From assembly GCA_016206365.1 (NCBI GenBank), contig JACQRR010000043.1, positions 1-7,717 on the forward strand: a DNA stretch of 7,717 nucleotides. The letters are read 5' to 3'. The notes under the pieces were generated by a model. That model did no database searches and was not told the DNA's origin. It saw only the letters and a list, made by a program, of their open reading frames with translations. Source of the stretch: Candidatus Roizmanbacteria bacterium. GTDB taxonomy: Bacteria > Patescibacteriota > Microgenomatia > UBA1406 > GWC2-37-13. The translations under genes were made by a program, and so were the position numbers. This document shows, in pieces, positions 4,637 through 7,717 of this stretch; the stretch's first letter is position 1; the number at the start of each line of letters is the position of its first letter.

Positions 4637-6739
4637 ATGAACACGGAATACAGAAATGTAGCGCTGCTCGGTCGTTTTGGTGTTGATCATCGTAGTCGGT
4701 CTGGTTTTGCGGTCTCAGAAGCTCACAATATTACTCATTTACGAAATGATGCAGATTTAACTCAATTGGTTGGAGACATCTATGGATTTAGTGAGAGAGA
4801 AAGATTTCTCGCATATATTGCTGGTTGGTTTCATGATTTGATTAGATCTCCGAGCGAAGACCCAGCGGTTAAAGATGATCAAGCCAGCGCAAATGAATCA
4901 ATAAGAATACTTCAAGAAGCATGTAGACGTGGAATAACTCAAATAACGTCCGAAGAACAGGAAGCTATTGCCTATGCAATATCGAATCACGGTAGATATC
5001 CTGAATGGTTCAGAGATCCAAAAACGAGAAATATAATCCCTGAAAGTTTAGAAGACAAAATGTTGTTGGCGCTCTTTGTGGCCGATAAAATGGAGGCAAA
5101 TGGAGTACGAGTTATTGCTCGTAGGTCGAGTTTTGTTGCGGGCGATAGATTAAGAAGTGAAAAAGGAGATTGGAGACAATTTGGATTTAAACCAGATCAA
5201 GATGAAGGATTTGTAGTTGCGATTGAGAGCTTATTACGTTTAAGTTTTATTAATCCAGAAGATATTTATCCTGAAGTATTGCAACCATTGGTTCATCCAC
5301 TTTACGAAGTTCAGCGCGAGTTTGTGGTTGGAGTTTGTAGGGCTTTAGATTTGAATGTAAGTCAATTAGTAGAATTGATTTTACATATGAAGAACGGAAA
5401 ACAAGAAAATATTCTTGAAGCTCGGAAAATAGAAGCTCCAAGAGAGTTCCGTGAACTGGCTAGAGTAATTGGAGAAAAAAGCGGAATAACAGACGCAATA
5501 ATCAAGTCTGCAACTGATGATCAATTACATTCTGCTTATGAAACAGTTATGTATTTTAGTGAACACTATAAGGATAATTTGGATCAATTAATTCTTGATT
5601 GGAATCCAAATTATGAAATGGCAAAAGCATGGCAGAAACGGATGATTAATTATGATGAAGGCACTTGGCTTGATGATAAAAAAAGAGAATTTGCAGTCAC
5701 TAGAACTCTGAGTGAACATACACCACATAATGAATCATTAATGCCTTTAGTAATGGGTTCACCAAATCGTACTCCTAGTTACACAATTGCAAATTGGGGC
5801 GTACAAAAGATTGATGAACAAACAGTTGTTAATTTATATCGAGCTGAATGGGCACAAGGCACAAAAGATCAACTTGCTTTAGTTTCTCAAGCAGCAGAGA
5901 AAGCTGGACTAGGAAATCATCCAGAATTACTTCGTCAAAAAACTGCGCAAGTTATTAGTGCAATTTTAGAAAACCATCCAACTAATGGTAATCTGCGCAT
6001 TTTAGATGTGGGTGCGGGACCTGGTTTATCAACTTTGGCGATTTGGTTAACTCTACCAGAAGAGGCGAGATCAAAAGTAGAGATGATCTTACTTGATCCT
6101 TCTTCTCAGAGTCTCGACGCTGCTGAGCAACTTATAATAGAATATGGAGTAAATTATCAAAGAATTGACGGAGTTGATTTAGATATTCCTCAACATTTAT
6201 TTAGACCGAGTGTTGATGTTTTGACTGGAGTTGCGTCAATTCATCATCATTCGCAAATACCCTTTGAAATTTATCATAATGTTTTGAAACCAGGAGGATT
6301 TGCGATTTTTGCTGATTGGCATAATTCCATATGGGAACATCCGGCTAGAGTTTATCAATTTCTTCAAAGTTTTGACTGGCCAAATAAACAAGTAGGATTG
6401 AAACACTGGTTAGAGACTTATCCACAAGCAAAATCAGCTATAAGTGAACCAGAAGTTCCCGCTGAGAGACAAGCAAATATAGATATCACAAATTTCTGGC
6501 TAGCTTATGCTGAAATTGTAAAACAAAATGGCCATTTAGGTTCTAATGCGATTTGGCCACTGGAAGGACACAGACCAGTAAGAGAATATGTAAAAGCCAT
6601 GCAGCAAGCTGGATTAAGGCTGGACTCGGATTCTATCAGTAAATTAATAAGAAGTGGAGTAATAAATGCAAATCCCTATCAACTATTACCAGATTCAAGT
6701 TTATTAATGCTAACCATCGGTCAGAAACCAAAAAAGTAA
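4637..6739 (+). CDS. HD-domain phosphohydrolase fused to a SAM-dependent methyltransferase
   Basis: The product is a two-enzyme fusion of 700 residues, numbered from the ATG at 4637. An ATG at 4568 would add 23 residues but lies upstream of the promoter boxes. The N-terminal part (about 15-175) looks like a metal-dependent HD phosphohydrolase, with His30 or His34 in HNITHLRND, the His66-Asp67 pair in GWFHDL, His118 in SNHGRYP and Asp150 in FVADKMEANG. The middle part (about 180-440) is mostly helical and not recognised. The C-terminal part is a class I Rossmann methyltransferase: motif I LDVGAGPGLS (456-465), the SAM-ribose acidic residue Asp487 in LLDPSS, Asp527 in the fourth strand followed by SIHHH, and LKPGGFAIFADWH. 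No signal peptide or membrane segment is seen. The substrate is unknown; a phosphorylated small molecule, nucleotide or lipid headgroup handled by both domains is conceivable. The gene is monocistronic or reads into mevalonate kinase 37 bp downstream. Confidence 0.8.
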   Translation: MNTEYRNVALLGRFGVDHRSRSGFAVSEAHNITHLRNDADLTQLVGDIYGFSERERFLAYIAGWFHDLIRSPSEDPAVKDDQASANESIRILQEACRRGITQITSEEQEAIAYAISNHGRYPEWFRDPKTRNIIPESLEDKMLLALFVADKMEANGVRVIARRSSFVAGDRLRSEKGDWRQFGFKPDQDEGFVVAIESLLRLSFINPEDIYPEVLQPLVHPLYEVQREFVVGVCRALDLNVSQLVELILHMKNGKQENILEARKIEAPREFRELARVIGEKSGITDAIIKSATDDQLHSAYETVMYFSEHYKDNLDQLILDWNPNYEMAKAWQKRMINYDEGTWLDDKKREFAVTRTLSEHTPHNESLMPLVMGSPNRTPSYTIANWGVQKIDEQTVVNLYRAEWAQGTKDQLALVSQAAEKAGLGNHPELLRQKTAQVISAILENHPTNGNLRILDVGAGPGLSTLAIWLTLPEEARSKVEMILLDPSSQSLDAAEQLIIEYGVNYQRIDGVDLDIPQHLFRPSVDVLTGVASIHHHSQIPFEIYHNVLKPGGFAIFADWHNSIWEHPARVYQFLQSFDWPNKQVGLKHWLETYPQAKSAISEPEVPAERQANIDITNFWLAYAEIVKQNGHLGSNAIWPLEGHRPVREYVKAMQQAGLRLDSDSISKLIRSGVINANPYQLLPDSSLLMLTIGQKPKK

Positions 6740-6776
6740 ATGAATGATTATTTTTGTTGGATAGACAAATATTAAT

Positions 6777-7717
6777 ATGTTAAAACAAATTACCTATTCT
6801 GCTCCGGCAAAAGTAATACTTTCTGGTGAGCATGCTGTCGTTTATGGCAAACCAGCCTTAGTGTCGGCCATAAATTTGGAGTTGAAATTTAGTATAACTT
6901 CTGTTGTGTCATCCCGAACTCGTTTCGGGAACTCAAGCAAGATGCTGAAACAAGTTCAGCATGACAACAAAACATACGAGATTATTTATAAGATCGCTCA
7001 AAAAGTAAAGGAATATCTGCAAAAGCAAAAAATCAAATTTATTGAAAGAAAGTTTAACTTTAAAATTAATTCTAAAATACCAATCGGAAGGGGTCTTGGT
7101 TCATCGGCGGCTTTGTCGACGGCAGCCGTGGCAGCATTCCTCAAGTTATATACCGGACAAGAATTTGAAAAAGAGATAATTAATAACCTGGCCTATGAAA
7201 TGGAAAAATATTATCACAAAAATCCCTCTGGCGTTGATAATACAGCCTCTTGTTTTGGGGGATTAGTTTATTATAGAAAGGAATTTGAATTTCTCAAAAA
7301 TATCTCAGCCTTAAATTTTAAAATACCAAAAAAAATTGAAGATAATCTTTACCTGATCGATAGCGGTCAACCAGCAGAAAATACCGCCTATATGGTCCAC
7401 GATATTGTAGGCGGTAAATTTAATAAATCTCCTAATTTTGTTGAAGAAGTCCTGGATGATATCGAGAAAACGACTAAAAGAATGGTTGTTTCACTGATTA
7501 AGTCGGATATTGAATTCTTTCAAAAGACTTTATTTGATAACCAGATTCTATTGGATATGTTGGGAGTAGTTTCCAAAAAAACCAAGACTTTATTGAAAAA
7601 ATTAGAACCATTAGGTGTTGGTAAAATAACCGGAGCAGGAGGTCAAAGAAGTGGATCGGGATTTGTTTTATTTTTCGCTAACAAAAAAAAGGATTTAGAA
7701 ATATATTTGAAAAAACA
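6777..7717 (+). CDS. mvk: Mevalonate kinase (3' partial), with in-frame repeat insertion
   Basis: This is a GHMP-family kinase that phosphorylates mevalonate with ATP. The 313 visible codons carry SAPAKVILSGEHAVVYG (8-24), the ATP-binding PIGRGLGSSAA (102-112), the catalytic Asp154 in PSGVDNTASCFGG and a C-terminal glycine loop GAGGQRSGSG (286-295). The usual mevalonate kinase form of the last motif is GAGGGGC, so this loop is altered and slightly longer. Absence of a decarboxylase-type signature and the GEHAVVYG motif favour mevalonate kinase over other GHMP kinases. Residues about 44-64 (VSSRTRFGNSS...QHDN) are encoded by a 60-bp palindromic repeat inserted without breaking the frame, in a loop of the N-terminal lobe that varies among homologues. 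Start ATG 6777 precedes the first strand directly; no Shine-Dalgarno sequence is evident. The frame stays open to the window end, where only a short C-terminus should be missing. Confidence 0.93.
   Translation, partial: MLKQITYSAPAKVILSGEHAVVYGKPALVSAINLELKFSITSVVSSRTRFGNSSKMLKQVQHDNKTYEIIYKIAQKVKEYLQKQKIKFIERKFNFKINSKIPIGRGLGSSAALSTAAVAAFLKLYTGQEFEKEIINNLAYEMEKYYHKNPSGVDNTASCFGGLVYYRKEFEFLKNISALNFKIPKKIEDNLYLIDSGQPAENTAYMVHDIVGGKFNKSPNFVEEVLDDIEKTTKRMVVSLIKSDIEFFQKTLFDNQILLDMLGVVSKKTKTLLKKLEPLGVGKITGAGGQRSGSGFVLFFANKKKDLEIYLKK
6907..6966. repeat. Double-hairpin palindromic repeat, copy 3, inside mevalonate kinase
   Basis: This is a 60-bp unit bounded by TGTCAT and ATGACA. It has stem-loops TCCCGAA/TTCGGGA (6912-6918 with 6924-6930) and ATGCTGAA/TTCAGCAT (6942-6949 with 6955-6962, ACAAG loop). 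Layout, length and ends match the intergenic copies at 1050 and 2324, but the stem sequences have diverged. Its length is a multiple of three, so it adds 20 codons without shifting the frame. The peptide MLKQVQHDN is typical of what such repeats encode when translated. Confidence 0.88.

Noticed and set aside
5250..5441. Antisense frame inside the HD-methyltransferase gene
   Set aside because: Short, featureless and entirely within a longer gene with conserved motifs on the other strand.
6900..6970. Mevalonate kinase as a pseudogene disrupted by the repeat
   Set aside because: The insertion is 60 bp, contains no stop in the kinase frame, and all downstream catalytic motifs remain in frame.

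Overview
The window looks like a piece of an AT-rich bacterial genome, most likely from the Candidate Phyla Radiation (Patescibacteria, perhaps Microgenomates). That assignment is an inference. It rests on an archaeal-type set of mevalonate-pathway genes combined with good sigma70-like promoters, a bacterial IspG homologue, compact gene spacing, palindromic repeats and no clear Shine-Dalgarno sequence before any visible start. No rRNA or other phylogenetic marker is present.

Positions 1-3770 hold a co-directional upstream-mevalonate block. It contains HMG-CoA synthase (5' end cut off by the window edge), an archaeal-type acetyl-CoA acetyltransferase, a DUF35 OB-fold protein and an IspG (GcpE) homologue. 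In archaea the first three products form one complex in which DUF35 bridges thiolase and synthase, so that acetoacetyl-CoA is passed on directly. Here the DUF35 protein has lost its zinc ribbon. The IspG homologue has lost all three cysteines that hold the [4Fe-4S] cluster but keeps the TIM barrel and its phosphate-binding residues. A cluster-free IspG-like protein inside a mevalonate locus is the most interesting thing here, and its reaction is unknown.

Positions 3772-4507 (minus strand) hold a VapBC-type toxin-antitoxin pair, with an AbrB-like antitoxin followed by a PIN-domain toxin. Its gene block ends 1 bp from the end of the IspG-like gene. Divergent from it, at 4637-6739, is a 700-residue fusion of an N-terminal HD-domain phosphohydrolase and a C-terminal SAM-dependent methyltransferase. 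Its promoter carries two copies of the palindrome TGTTTAAACA around the -35 box.

Positions 6777-7717 hold mevalonate kinase, cut off at its 3' end, which resumes the pathway. The toxin-antitoxin pair and the fusion gene therefore sit as apparent cargo between mevalonate genes.

Three copies of a roughly 60-bp double-hairpin repeat (TGTCATTCC...GGAATGACA type) are present. One lies in the 994-1162 gap, nested inside a larger inverted repeat. One abuts and probably contributes the start of the DUF35 gene. One lies in frame inside mevalonate kinase and adds about 20 residues.
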